Origin: Wolfiporia cocos
Lineage: Eukaryota; Basidiomycota; Agaricomycetes; Polyporales; Phaeolaceae
Assembly (NCBI GenBank): GCA_029448655.1
Contig: JACCLO010000002.1
Span: forward strand, 2,728,001-2,792,000
Length of the DNA stretch: 64,000 bases
Direction of reading: 5' to 3'
The notes under the pieces were generated by a model that had not been told where the DNA came from, made no database searches, and saw only the letters and a program-made list of their open reading frames with translations. This document shows, piece after piece, positions 1-10,520 of the stretch. Every line of letters begins with the position of its first letter. Position 1 is the stretch's first letter. The translations under genes and the position numbers were made by a program.

Positions 1-127
1 GTGCGCCTCGGGCCTGAGATATTGCCCCCGACTTGGACTAGCAAACCTATATACTAGAAAGGTATCATCACTCGATGAACGTGTTAAAGCAGCTTCAAAT
101 AGTTACCAGAGGTCTCTATCATCTACA

Positions 128-2239
128 ATGGATACAGACGAAGATACCAGGATACCCCTCGCCTGGACACGGTCTTCGACCGACTCGAGCCCATTCATTC
201 TCGCTAGGGTGCACAGAGTCCGTCTGCATCTGCTACTCGTGTTCTCTCTCGTCTCTCAAGGGTTTGTTAGCCCCAGGAACCGAACGCGCATCCCTTCCAC
301 TGCACCGCCGTCTTTCCATGGAGCGAAGACTCCATAGCTGATCTCTGGGATGGCGCTGTCACCGACGAAGAGATCATCTCGCAGTGGCAGAGAACGGTGC
401 GTAAACACAAGGGAGCCGTCGCAGTTGGTAGTACAGGGAAATCGTTTCTCTTTCCCAAATTGTGTGGAGGCAGGCCATACATGCTGAAACTTCCGGAGGC
501 AAGTGTATAGCCGTGTAGAAAAGGCTCATCTTATGATTTGTCGGACGTTAGCCTTCATGGGAGGTCCACTGTGTGGCATGGGCATTAAGTTCAACTGCAC
601 CAATCCAGCCGCTGCTCGTGGTGGCAGCATCCAGCATTCTGGTGATATTCGATGTCGAAACACGACAAATCGTGGGCCAACTTCGTGGACATGGCGGCGT
701 GAGCACATGTACTTCTTCGCTGTATGCGTCCAGCTTACATATTCCAAGCCGATAACGTCTATAGCCGTCCACCCAGTCCATCCATACCTGCTGTGTACTA
801 CTGCAAGAGACTTCACCACACGGATATACGACCTGACTCTCCGTCCCGCGCAAATGCCCAACAACCCCCACTGGCTGCCCAGCACACGTCGTAGCCTCGC
901 TAGCCCAGCGTTCGGGCTGCAGTCGACCGAGTCTGAAGGGCAGGGAATCGGTCGTTGTGTTGCCGTGCTGGTGGGCGGACGCTCGGGAGGACATCGCGGG
1001 GCCGTGTTTGCTGCGGTACGTCCTGGATACCACATACCAAGAGGGCTGATACTGATCAACGCGTGGTAGGCATTCCATAGGACGGAGCCACTCATAGCGA
1101 CCGCTGGGGTGTGTATCATTCTGCGGGGTGTCATTTTCTCGCACTCACCGGCAGATTGCATAGATGGACCGCGCCGTGAAGATATGGCGCATCCCTCCAT
1201 ACGACGGCATCTCGATGGCACGCGAAGACAAGCCTTTCTTCAGCACCAACCTCATCCATAAAGCTCGGGTGCTCTCGATCGCATGGTCCGTATGATCAAC
1301 TGCAGCCGGAGTTGTGCTGACCCCGACGCAGGCTGAGCCACGACATTCTTATCTCGCATAGTGCGCCCGCATTGATGTACCGTGGCGATATGAAAGGATT
1401 TTACGAAGAAAGCGGCACAGGTGACATCGTCCCGCAGTGTCACTCGTCGTGTATACTGAGTGCGCACAGTGGCGGTGTGGCAGTGGCTGGCTTTCAACAG
1501 GTTCTTCCCGCCCGGCCGACCAGCGGGTGCACCGACCCCCAAGGTGATGCGAGGCTGCGTGACGGTGAGTGGCGCGCGCGCGACGACAGTAGACAGTACT
1601 CACGCTGACAGCCCACCAGGACTACACGCAAAGCGGTACGTCCGCCCTCACGCTCTCACCGCACAGCACCCACAACGCGCATGGCTTGCAGAGTTGTTCA
1701 AAGTGATCGCGGAGTACCACCTCCCGCCGGGCAACCCCAAGGCGGCGACGAGCATCTCGCCGCGGCAGGCGCACGACCCTCTGCTGCTCGTCCCCGCGGG
1801 CAGGGCCGTACGCGTGTTCAGCATCGCACGCTTCGCCGCGCGTGACCGCCCGCCGTTCCCGCCTGACGAGAACGCCGTCGTCGCCGCGCTTGCCACGCGA
1901 TTGCGCGACGCTAACCTCGGCAGCGATGACGATGACGACGGCGACCGCGAGGACGGCGAGTATGCGGCGCGCGGCAGCGAGAACCTGTACGGCGAGGACG
2001 ACGAGCAGGACGCGGAAGAGGACGAGGACGAGGAGATGCCGCCACCGGCGCCGGCACCCTCGCGGTTGGGGCCGCTGTTCGAGCGCGTGGACGGGTGGAC
2101 GGTCGGCTTCGGGGACAGGACACCGCCGGATGCGGTTGACGTTGGGACGTGTGAGCTGGCGTGTGATGGGTGTGTCCTACTGGGAGCAGGTGCCAAGGGC
2201 ACGCTGTACATCTGGCGGTTGGCTGCTATGCAGCGGTGA
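128..2239 (+). CDS. EED/ESC-like WD40 protein (Polycomb PRC2 subunit homologue)
   Basis: Ten exons: 128-208, 277-498, 564-698, 749-1015, 1070-1108, 1164-1285, 1332-1420, 1470-1564, 1620-1635 and 1692-2239. They sum to 1,614 nt (537 aa). WD-like blades are visible: VAWALSSTAPIQPLLVVAAS, then GHGGPITSIAVHP with a following RIYDL, then DRAVKIWRIPP and HKARVLSIAW. Near the end TVAVWQWLAFNRFFPPG and the HDPLLLVP region match the last blades of EED/ESC proteins. EED binds methylated H3K27 and activates the PRC2 methyltransferase in the nucleus; that role is inferred from the family. A long acidic insert (DDDDDGDREDG and following, around 1920-2040) sits before the last blade and is unusual. Intron 2 (499-563) works only as GC-AG, and exon 9 is 16 nt. 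The start ATG is the least certain part. An ordinary WD40 scaffold is the alternative. Confidence 0.72.
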
Positions 2240-2734
2240 TCATCGTCGTTGAGCTGAGATACCTTCTAATGCTATCTGTGTGGGGTACTGTCAAATTCGA
2301 CTCTTGGCATTGCATCACTAGAATTCGACCTTCCCGCTTGTGGTAGAATCATGCAACGGGGATGCAGTGCGCGCGATGTAGATGGCCTGTCTTGTTGGAA
2401 TGAACATAGCTGTACGTGTCAGTCTGCTTATGACATGGACTGCCATGTCTTTCTCGCACACGACTGGGTTCCCGATCTCGCACCGGTTTGATTGCGCATG
2501 TAGGTAGCTACAGGCAGACGAAAGAAGGTTGAGTGCAATGAAAGCCCGCGATGCAGGGAAGCGGTGAACCACCAAGCATCGTGTACAGTACAAGAGCAGT
2601 CCTAGACTACAGTCATGTCCGAGGAGAGTGGTACAGAAGCCCGTGCGCGGCGATCTGAACGGGTAAGCTAAGCGATGAATACAAGGAATCCGGCAAGCAG
2701 AACATACCACCGGCTTCCATCGAGCGCGTCAGAG
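2240..2734. other. Intergenic stretch between convergent genes
   Basis: About 500 bases between the 3' end of the WD40 gene and the 3' end of the minus-strand repeat-peptide gene. A 130-codon minus-strand frame at 2318-2710 has no recognisable domain and no repeat units, and overlaps what should be 3' UTR. I see no gene, RNA or repeat here. Confidence 0.5.
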
Positions 2735-3448
2735 TTAATTGTGGAACGCCTCAATCACGCCCGCGGTCGCCATCGCAGGGTTCTGCTCCGGGAACGTGTT
2801 AATGTCGAGGCCAGCGTTCGCCCGCTTGTTGTGGAATGCCTCGATCACTCCCGCAGTTGCCATTGCCGGGTTCTGCTCGGGGAACGTGTTTATGTCCAGG
2901 TTGGCACGCTTGTTGTGGAACGCCTCAATCACGCCCGCGGTCGCCATCGCGGGGTTCTGCTCGGGGAATGTGTTGATGTCGAGGTTCGCCCGCTTGTTGC
3001 GGCGGTTCGCCCGCTTGTTGTGGAATGCCTCAATCACGCCCGCCGTCGCCATCGCGGGGTTCTGCTCGGGGAAGGTATTGATGTCGAGGTTCGCCCGCTT
3101 GTTGTGGAACGCCTCGATCACTCCCGCAGTTGCCATTGCCGGGTTCTGCTCGGGGAACGTGTTGATGTCCAGGTTGGCGCGCCTGTTGTGGAACGCCTCG
3201 ATCACGCCTGCGGTGGCCATGGCTGGCTCTTGTTCAGGGAACGTGTTGATGTCCGCACGGCGGATGGGCGCCGCATCGGCGGGCATGCGTGCGGCGATCG
3301 AGCGCTGCACAGACAAAGCTCAGCGAGTGCAACTGACGCGTCACTGACTGGGACGTACCACCAGCGGCATCGGCATGGGCGCCGCGGAGACCTGCGCGGC
3401 AAAGGCGACGGCGAGCACAGCGACGAGAGACTTGACAGAGACGAACAT
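2735..3448 (-). CDS. Secreted Kex2-processed repeat-peptide precursor (KEP-like)
   Basis: Two exons on the minus strand: 3359-3448, then 2735-3304, with a 54-nt intron between. Product is 219 aa. Residues 1-22 (MFVSVKSLVAVLAVAFAAQVSA) are a textbook signal peptide, here noted in two parts: MFVSVKSLVAV and LAVAFAAQVSA. Six near-identical units follow, each reading DINTFPEQ(N/E)PAMATAG then VIEAFHN. Units are separated by dibasic KR or RR followed by ANL, ANAGL or A. One linker is expanded to KR-ANRRN-KR, which looks like a slippage remnant. The last unit ends exactly at the core Asn and stop. This is the layout of fungal KEP proteins (Kex2-processed repeat proteins), which release several copies of a peptide in the Golgi. 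The mature peptide would be about 26 aa. I know no named family with this core and make no claim of function. No UstYa/DUF3328 gene is seen nearby, so a linear rather than cyclic peptide is more likely. Confidence 0.82.
2738..3245 (-). repeat. Six-copy tandem coding repeat (about 84 bp unit)
   Basis: In-frame tandem repeat inside the secreted precursor. The unit is 28 codons including the KR linker. Copies differ mainly by synonymous changes and by an Asn/Glu swap in the first unit (PEQEPAM against PEQNPAM), so the peptide is kept while the DNA drifts. The opposite strand is also open for about 600 nt, which is a by-product of the repeat's base composition. Confidence 0.85.
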
Positions 3449-3844
3449 GACGTGCAGTAGAGTGAAGGAATGAAGTGCTCTGAAAGTTACGATGCTGAAG
3501 GCTGTGGAACTCGGCTCAACCGTTGAAATGAACTAAGGGTCGTCCTGCGGCCTGGCGCGGGAGTAGAAACCTGCGCGCAAATGCTGTTAGTGGATGCATG
3601 TTGCAGTTGCGAGCGGACGTACGAGAAGGGCGCGAGAAAGGGGAGATGGGGGAAAGGGCAGCGCGCAGCAGGAATATATACGCGATATGAAGGGCGCCAT
3701 CTGTTTGCGGAGGGTTGCCTGGGCACTGGTCGGTGGTAACACGCGAACTGACAAGGCCTTCGAAATCGTCGCCCGATCAGGCAACCGCAGAAATTGTGCG
3801 TACTCCCGCGTTCATTGGCCGATCAAGACTTGCTCGAGCAAGCC

Positions 3845-6315
3845 ATGTCCGACCCCCGTTTCGCGCGGTTCAAGACCGACCCCCGCTTCCGAAAAATCAG
3901 GAAGGAGGAGTCCAAGGTCGTCCTCGACGAGCGGTTCAAGAGCGTCCTCGAGGGAGACAACAAGAAGAAGGGGAAGAAGGGCAAAGGTGCGCGTCAATGT
4001 GCTTGCTAGCCGACACTCATTTCACAACAAATTTGTTGTGCAGGCCGGGTCGACAAGTATGGCCGCTCTCTCGCGGACACGCACGAAAAAGACAACCTGC
4101 GGCGCTTCTACCGTCTCGAAAATGAAGAGGAGGAGAAGGACGAGCCTGAGCCCAGCTTAGGCCCGGACTATGCCCGAGGAGCGGTCCTGCTCGAGTCCTC
4201 CGACGAGGAGGAGAAGGGCGACGACCAGGGGCTGGACGAAGACGACGACGACAGCGACACGGGTGGCATCGTCACCCTCGGCCGCGACGTCTCTGATCGT
4301 ATACCAGTCCCGGACGACGAGGAGGCCGAAGTCGACCTCGACGAGGACACCTACGCCGAGCTGGACGCGCAGGCGGCGGCCTACGCCAAGGCCAATCCTG
4401 ACGCGGACGAGAAGACCGTGCCGGAGGCTGAGCGTACGCGCAGGCTGGCTGTCGTGAACCTTGACTGGGACCATGTGCGCGCTATCCATCTGTACAGAAT
4501 CTTTTCTTCTCTCGTGTCGCCTACTGCCCCTGCGCTAGCCTCGAGCTCTGCTGTTGAACACGACGATAATTCGAAGAAGGGAAGGGCAACATGGTCCGCT
4601 ACCCGTGTCGCCCGCGGCAAGGTGCTCAGCGTGCGTGTCTATCCCAGCGAGTTTGGAAAGGAGCGGATGGCGAAGGAGGAGAAGGAGGGCCCTCCACCGG
4701 AGCTGTTCAAGAAGCAGAGGACGTTCAAGAATGAGGATGAAGTCAACGAAAAGACGATCTATGAGACGGGAGAGGGGGAAGACTACGATGAGGACATGTT
4801 ACGAAAGTACCAGCTCGAACGATTACGGTACGTCTATGTGATTATCTCTCTGCTGCGTGCTTCATGAATCTGGAATCAGGTACTATTATGCTATCGTGGA
4901 ATGTGATAGCGTGGACGCTGCATCACACATATACAATGAATTGGAGGGCACGGAGCTCGAGCGATCCGCGAATGTATTTGATCTCAGGTTTGTCCCGGAC
5001 GACATGACCTTCGATGAGGAGTTCAGGTGCGTTTCCTCTCGTCATATTGCATATACGACTGATGACGGAACACAGAGACGAGGCTACGGACGACCTCAAC
5101 GTGCCTTACAAAGCGCTCGAGTTTGTGACGGATGTACGTTTCTGCTCATCTCACCAACCCGACCCCGCACCGCGAACTAACACGTCCCTAGGCATTGCGG
5201 CATTCGAAAGTCAAGCTCACATGGGACGAAGACGACCCAGAGCGCGTGCAGCTCACGCGGCGCAACCTCTCCCGCAAGGAGATCGAGGACAACGACTTCA
5301 GGGCATACCTCGCGTCGTCGACGTCGGGCTCCGAGGACGAGGACGAGGCCCAGCCGCGCAAGCGCAAGAAGGAGGGGTCGCGCGACAAGCTGCGCGCGCT
5401 GCTGCTCGGCGGCGGGGACGACACGCTCCCGGAGGGGTGGGGGAAGGACCGCGGAGACGGAGACGAGGACAACATGGATATGGAGATCACGTTCACCCCC
5501 GGGCTGAGCGCGACGAAGGAAGGAGAGGAGACGACGCTGGAGAAGTACCAGCGGAAGATGAAGGATAAGAAAAAGCGCCGGAAGGAGGAGATGAAGGAGC
5601 GGGCGGGCAAGGAGAAGGAGAGGGAGAAGGAGGAGGGGAAGACGGGCGCGAAGGACGACTTCTTCGCGGATGGGAGCGAGAGCGAGGACGAAGGCAAGGC
5701 GAGCGCGGAGGAAGACACGCGTGTGCGGGGCGGGAAGGAAAAGCGCGAGAAGCGCAAGAAGAAGGACGCGAAGGACGAGGCGGAGGAGCCTGCGCCGCGG
5801 CATGTCTCGACGGCGGAGGAGCTCGCGCTCATCGCTGCGTCGGACAACATGGCGGGCGAGCCGAAGCACTTCAACATGAAGGCGGTGCTCAAGGCGGAGA
5901 AGAAGCAGAAGCTGAAGAAGAAGAAGGGCAAGAAGGCCGCTGCCGAGGAGGATAATGAACTGCAGGAAGACTTCAAGATCGACGTCAGGGACGAGCGGTT
6001 CAAGGCAGTTCACGACGACTATGCATTTGCGATTGATCCCAGTAACCCGCGGTACGTCCTTCTGAGTAGTATTCTGCGCATTTCTCTGATTCGCTGCGCT
6101 GCAGTTTCAAAAAGACGAAGAGCATGTCCGCATTGCTGGATGAACGCTCGAAGCGACAGAAAGAAAAGCACTCAGCCGCGGATGGACCTGGTGCGGCAGA
6201 GAGTGGTGGTGGCGATCAGTCGAACGATAACAATTTGAAGAAGCTCGTGGAGAGCGTCAAGCGCAAGAGCGCTGCGGCAGGACAGCCAGGAACAGGAAAG
6301 AGAAGGAAAGTTTGA
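3845..6315 (+). CDS. ESF1: Ribosome-biogenesis factor ESF1 (NUC153 domain)
   Basis: Six exons: 3845-3986, 4044-4827, 4880-5026, 5076-5133, 5192-6051 and 6105-6315. Sum 2,202 nt (733 aa). The N-terminus MSDPRFARFKTDPRFRK, the middle LAVVNLDWDHVRAIHLYRIF, and the VYPSEFGKERM segment are ESF1 hallmarks. So is the C-terminal NUC153 block DERFKAVHDDYAFAIDPSNP followed by FKKT. Between them lie long acidic and lysine-rich low-complexity stretches typical of nucleolar factors. ESF1 is needed for early 18S pre-rRNA processing within the SSU processome. I chose the ATG at 3845 because it begins the conserved MSDPRF; an in-frame ATG at 3794 would add 17 residues without family support. Confidence 0.88.
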
Positions 6316-6464
6316 AATCCCTGCTGTTCTGCTACGGTGCCATACACCGCCACCGCATTAAAATGTAAGACTATGCTCATTGTAATATGCATGATACAGC
6401 CGTGAATACACTGCAGCCCACTCGTTGAATAGACGTACATTCTGCGTTCGTTGAATTTCGTTTC

Positions 6465-7369
6465 CTATGAGATCTTGGCGTTCGAGAGGTCGAGCTCCGG
6501 ATGCATTGCCTGGAATTTCTTCAGGGCCTGAAGAGAGAATCAGCTGGAAGTGTTGTGCCTGATACATTTGCGAACAAACCTCCATCTTCTTGAGCTCATC
6601 GGATGTCGGTTTGCCCATTTGCTGCGGCGCAATGTCAGAACAAATAGTGTTCGGTTGTTAAGGACATGCAATGAGCACCTTCTGCTGGTTATCAAACTAG
6701 ATACCATAAATATCAGTGAGGCCTAGTAGTTCACACATCGGTGAGGCTTACCATCATTTTCTCCACCATCCCTCTGTTCATGTGTTGATGTCAACATGGA
6801 CGAGTCGTGTGAGTTAATGTTAAATACCTTGTTTCGCCATCAAGATCGCTCAATTTACTGTTCTCTGGCTGGATCTTGGTGGTGTCGATCTTGGGATGGT
6901 GGGTGAGTACGTTCTCCCACCATTGCTGCTTGTTGATTTTCTCAAGATGGATATGAACAGCTTCCTGATCCTCTGAGTATGCGTATTAGCCCTGGTACAC
7001 ATATCAAACAAGTAGAAGGATATCATACCCAGTGTCCAAGTACTCTCCTCGACCTTGATCTCCTTGCACAGCTCCCCGGCCATGATGGGCTCCTGCCCCT
7101 TCAATCCAACGCTGAGTTTTTTCTTCTGGATCACGATGTTCAAGTTCTTCCCCCGTGTCCCCTTTGGCACGGGTACAACGACGTCGATCTCACCTAGCTG
7201 CTGATGCCACTTGTAGGGCAGTGCTAGAGGAAAGTCAATGAGGAGGATAGCACGCGTTCCCGGGGAGCGTACCAGCCTGCTCCTCGACCTCCCGAGCACG
7301 ATCCGCTTTGTCGCGCTCCTCCCTCTCCTCCTTGGTCATCTTGTCGTACTCCTCCGGTGAAATAGGCAT
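6465..7369 (-). CDS. nudC: Nuclear migration protein NudC (CS domain)
   Basis: Seven exons on the minus strand: 7273-7369, 7029-7223, 6828-6972, 6752-6773, 6679-6696, 6580-6621 and 6465-6527. Sum 582 nt (193 aa). It starts [20 protein letters not shown], a charged helical lead. The p23-like CS domain follows, with [20 protein letters not shown] and [18 protein letters not shown]. Then come the NudC-specific [20 protein letters not shown] and the [16 protein letters not shown] tail. NudC is an Hsp90-linked chaperone for dynein regulators such as LIS1/NudF. The protein is shorter than animal NudC because it lacks their long N-terminal region, as is usual for fungi. Exons of 22 and 18 nt are noteworthy. 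It is divergent from the SUMO ligase gene at 7604. Confidence 0.92.
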
Positions 7370-7603
7370 CGCTGGGTGCGGGTAGTACAGATGGCTTTCA
7401 GGCGATCGAAGGATCGAGCACACGGTCAGACGCCTGTGCGGTCTAGCACGTGATCGTAACGTTCCGTTCCCACGGCTCTCTGCAAGCGCCAATGTGGCTG
7501 GGTCAAGACCTCAAGCTCCCTCCGATGTGCAGTTCTCTGTTCTGTCCATAAAGCCCTTTTTGCGGTGCTCACCGACGGTAACCCCTTCTGGCGTGCACTT
7601 TCG
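7370..7603. promoter_or_regulatory. Shared divergent promoter region, NudC and SUMO ligase genes
   Basis: The two start codons face away from each other across 234 bases, so this gap must hold both promoters and 5' leaders. I see no clear TATA box. The assignment rests only on gene geometry. Confidence 0.45.
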
Positions 7604-10172
7604 ATGGATAATGCAATTGCGTGGCAAGACTTCGAGGTGCGTTTCCTGTCGCTATTAGGCTGACGATCGCTCCGCCAATCGCAGCACTAATTGGTGGCTA
7701 ACAGAGTCTACGACACAACGTCAAACTGAACACTGTAGACCGTCTCAAGCAAATCCTGACCGGGTTTAATGAAGAGTGCGGGGCCAACTTTACCAAGTCC
7801 GGCAAGAAGCAAGATTTGATTGACCGCATTACACGAGAAATGGATCACTGGAGGACGACCAACAACGCGGACAAGTGGGCGAAGGGCAGGAACATCCTCA
7901 ATCAGGTTCGAACTATGGGAACGTAAGTAGCTCTATGGACTTACCTATTTGCAAAGCTTGCCACGCTGGCTTCCAGGCGCTGCCATTGTAGGATATTTTG
8001 AGACTAATAGTTTCTGGACTTTCACAGCTACACCCCAGCGAGAATGTCTTCGGAACACTACCCAGGACCACCTGCACAATACCAATATCCTCCAACTACA
8101 GGTCCAGTTTCTTACGGCTCGGCTGCGGCTGGCAGTTCCAGCGCCCTTCCTCGCTACGATCCTTACGCCCCACCCCGGAGGGCAGCCCCGTCGGCTACAT
8201 CCACACCTGCCCCAACTCCAAGTGTGTTGAAAAATTGCATTACCACTTAGACTGACCACCGAAACTGACTACTGATCGATCTCAACCAGACATCAGATTC
8301 CAGCCGTCGCCTTTCTTCAAAGTTGACCGCCTGGTCTCCGGTATCGTGGAATGCCCAGGTTTGTCTTATCATTGCTCTTCTATGCGTCGCTGTCGCCCAT
8401 GTATTGTCTGATACTTCAAACTCAGAGTCCACCGGTTCGTTAGATCGCCGACAACAAACTCTTACGTTCACGATTACGAATGATATCCTGAACAAGCTGA
8501 ACTTGACGAGGTAAGCACATCAGCTCGACAGTGACCGTCAGAGTGCTTCATGCTCCTTTCAGTCAAAAATATCAACTTCGGCTATATTGCACGTCATCAT
8601 CGTACTACTCGTCGACGTCCGCGCCGTTCCGACCCAGTACTAATCCTTGCCCGATCGAGTTTCCTCCAACTTGTGAAGTGCGAGTCAACAGTGTTCCATT
8701 AACCGCAAACTTGAAGGGCATGAAGAAAAAACCTGGGACAGCACCACCTCCTGACCTGGGCAAGAACCTGCGATTATCGAATGGTGCGACTAACAGGGTT
8801 GAGATGGTCTATGTCAATAGTCAACAGCCTGTCCTTTCGAAGGTAGATTGCATAGATTTGGTCTGTGCCGTACGTTGTCTGATAGAAAGAATAGAAATTC
8901 TACCTAGTAGTCATGTTGGTAGAGACTACTTCGGTAGAGCAGCTCATTGACAGGTTGAAGAGAGCGAAGTACAAGACTTGCCGAGAAATCTTGAGCAAAA
9001 GTACGTCTCAAGTTCTTCTAGCCAACCGACTATCTTGACATTGCAACAGTGCAACAGGCGGCGTCGGCAGATGATGACATTATCGCTGGACACCAGAAAA
9101 TGTCACTAAAGTGTCCAGTAGGTCCCCCCCTCTTCACAATCAATGAATTTCAGCTGAGACATCCGTTATAGTTAAGTTACATGCGCATCGCAACCCCCTG
9201 TCGTTCTGCTCATTGCGTGCATCCACAATGCTTCGATGCATACTCATGGTTCTCGCTAATGGAGCAAACAACAACCTGGCTCTGTCCGGTCTGCGAGAGA
9301 GTTCTCAGTGTCGAGGATTTGATTGTGGATGGGTAAGTCTTATTGGTTGTCAAACATGGACAGCCCTTCATGTCAAGGAACGTAGGTACTTCGATGATAT
9401 CCTGAAAAATACGTCAGAGGACGTCGAAGATATCATTGTAGAGGCAGACGGACAATGGCATTCCGAGGATAACAAGTTTGCCTCAGCAGAATGGAAGGCA
9501 GCTCACCCCCCTGCTGAAGCAGCTGCACCAACCACGGCGCCCGTGGTCAAAAAGCAGCGATCGGATTCTCCTGTGGATGCGAAGGACGTGAATGTGTCGG
9601 ACAAACCCCGACCCATCACTGCAGAGATTGTGATCTTGGACTCCGATGACGAGGATGAGGGACGGGTCAAGAGGGAGTTGTCACCGTCTAATGACGGCTC
9701 CACTGCGGGACCGTCCTTCCGATCCCCAACCAAGCGGATCGTTGAACCAGATGTGATCGATCTCACGCTGGATTCTGACGATGAGGAACCAGTCCGTACT
9801 ATTACGAAAAAGCGGAAGACGACGGAGGACGAGTTGTCCTCTCCTACTGAATCGATCTGGAAGAAATCGCGGCCGGAGACTCCTGTCGTCTCTGCGGCTG
9901 GTACTAGCTCGGCCTATATGAACGGGGCACGCTACAACAATCACTCAGTCCCGCTGTCAAGAAGCCACACTAATCACACTAATGGCACCTCGGCCGCGCC
10001 GCCGTCGCGTTATGGGACGTATGCTACAACGTTCAACGGTTTCGGCTCGTTCTCTGAGCTGCCACCGCCTCCTCCTCCTCCGCGGCATCCACCTCTTCCA
10101 CCTCCCGCCAATCCGTATAGCTCCCGACCCGGCGGTGCGAGTCCCCCATTTTCCGAGCAGTGGCGGCAGTAG
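7604..10172 (+). CDS. SIZ1: SIZ/PIAS-type SUMO E3 ligase
   Basis: Ten exons: 7604-7636, 7705-7922, 8028-8221, 8290-8358, 8426-8510, 8563-8842, 8895-9000, 9050-9117, 9172-9332 and 9386-10172. Sum 2,001 nt (666 aa). Domains in order: a SAP helix-loop-helix (VDRLKQILTGFNEEC, KKQDLIDRI); a PINIT domain (FQPSPFFKVDRLV through FPPTCEVRVN); an SP-RING with CRSAHCVHPQCFDAYSW then TTTWLCPVC; and an acidic tail. The tail holds two likely SUMO-interacting motifs, EIVILDSDDE and DVIDLTLDSDD, and a proline-rich end. SIZ proteins pass SUMO from Ubc9 to nuclear targets such as PCNA and septins in yeast. All expected domains are present. Confidence 0.9.
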
Positions 10173-10520
10173 TCGATGTACGCGGCATCGATTTTCTTTT
10201 ATGCTCGTATTCTCAAGATTCTACAGGCACTATGTCCTCTTTCCCAGTCTCTCCGAGGTTTTCAGGTCGCATTTGTGTAATCATACTTTTGCGTCGAGAT
10301 GTAGATGTATCGTCCACGTATACATGGGCCGGTTCCACGATATCACTCGCAGTGTGACTGAACTGTTGTCCTTGCAATTGGACGTTTCGCAGGACTCGGA
10401 AAGCTGCTCCGGTCCGGAGGCTATAAACATTTTTGGCCTGTGACGGCAAGTAGCGCGCTTTTCTTCTTCAGCTCCTCCCTTCTCCTCTCCCCCTCCATCC
10501 CCCGGTTTGCCTCCGTCAAA
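10173..10520 (+). promoter_or_regulatory. Promoter of the ADP/ATP carrier, with pyrimidine-rich leader
   Basis: The 348-base gap upstream of the carrier gene ends in a strong CT-rich run (about 10457-10512) immediately before the ATG. CT-rich tracts at this position are typical of highly expressed fungal genes. No gene is seen in the gap. Confidence 0.45.

Noticed and set aside
526..1221. Minus-strand frame of 231 codons
   Set aside because: Antisense to EED-like exons with conserved WD40 residues; no domain of its own.
2675..3460. Plus-strand frames of 261 and 202 codons across the peptide repeats
   Set aside because: They are antisense to the signal-peptide-bearing gene and have no signal peptide or dibasic pattern.
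4168..4489. Ser- and Val-rich minus-strand frames over ESF1
   Set aside because: Antisense of acidic GAC/GAG-rich coding sequence; no other support.
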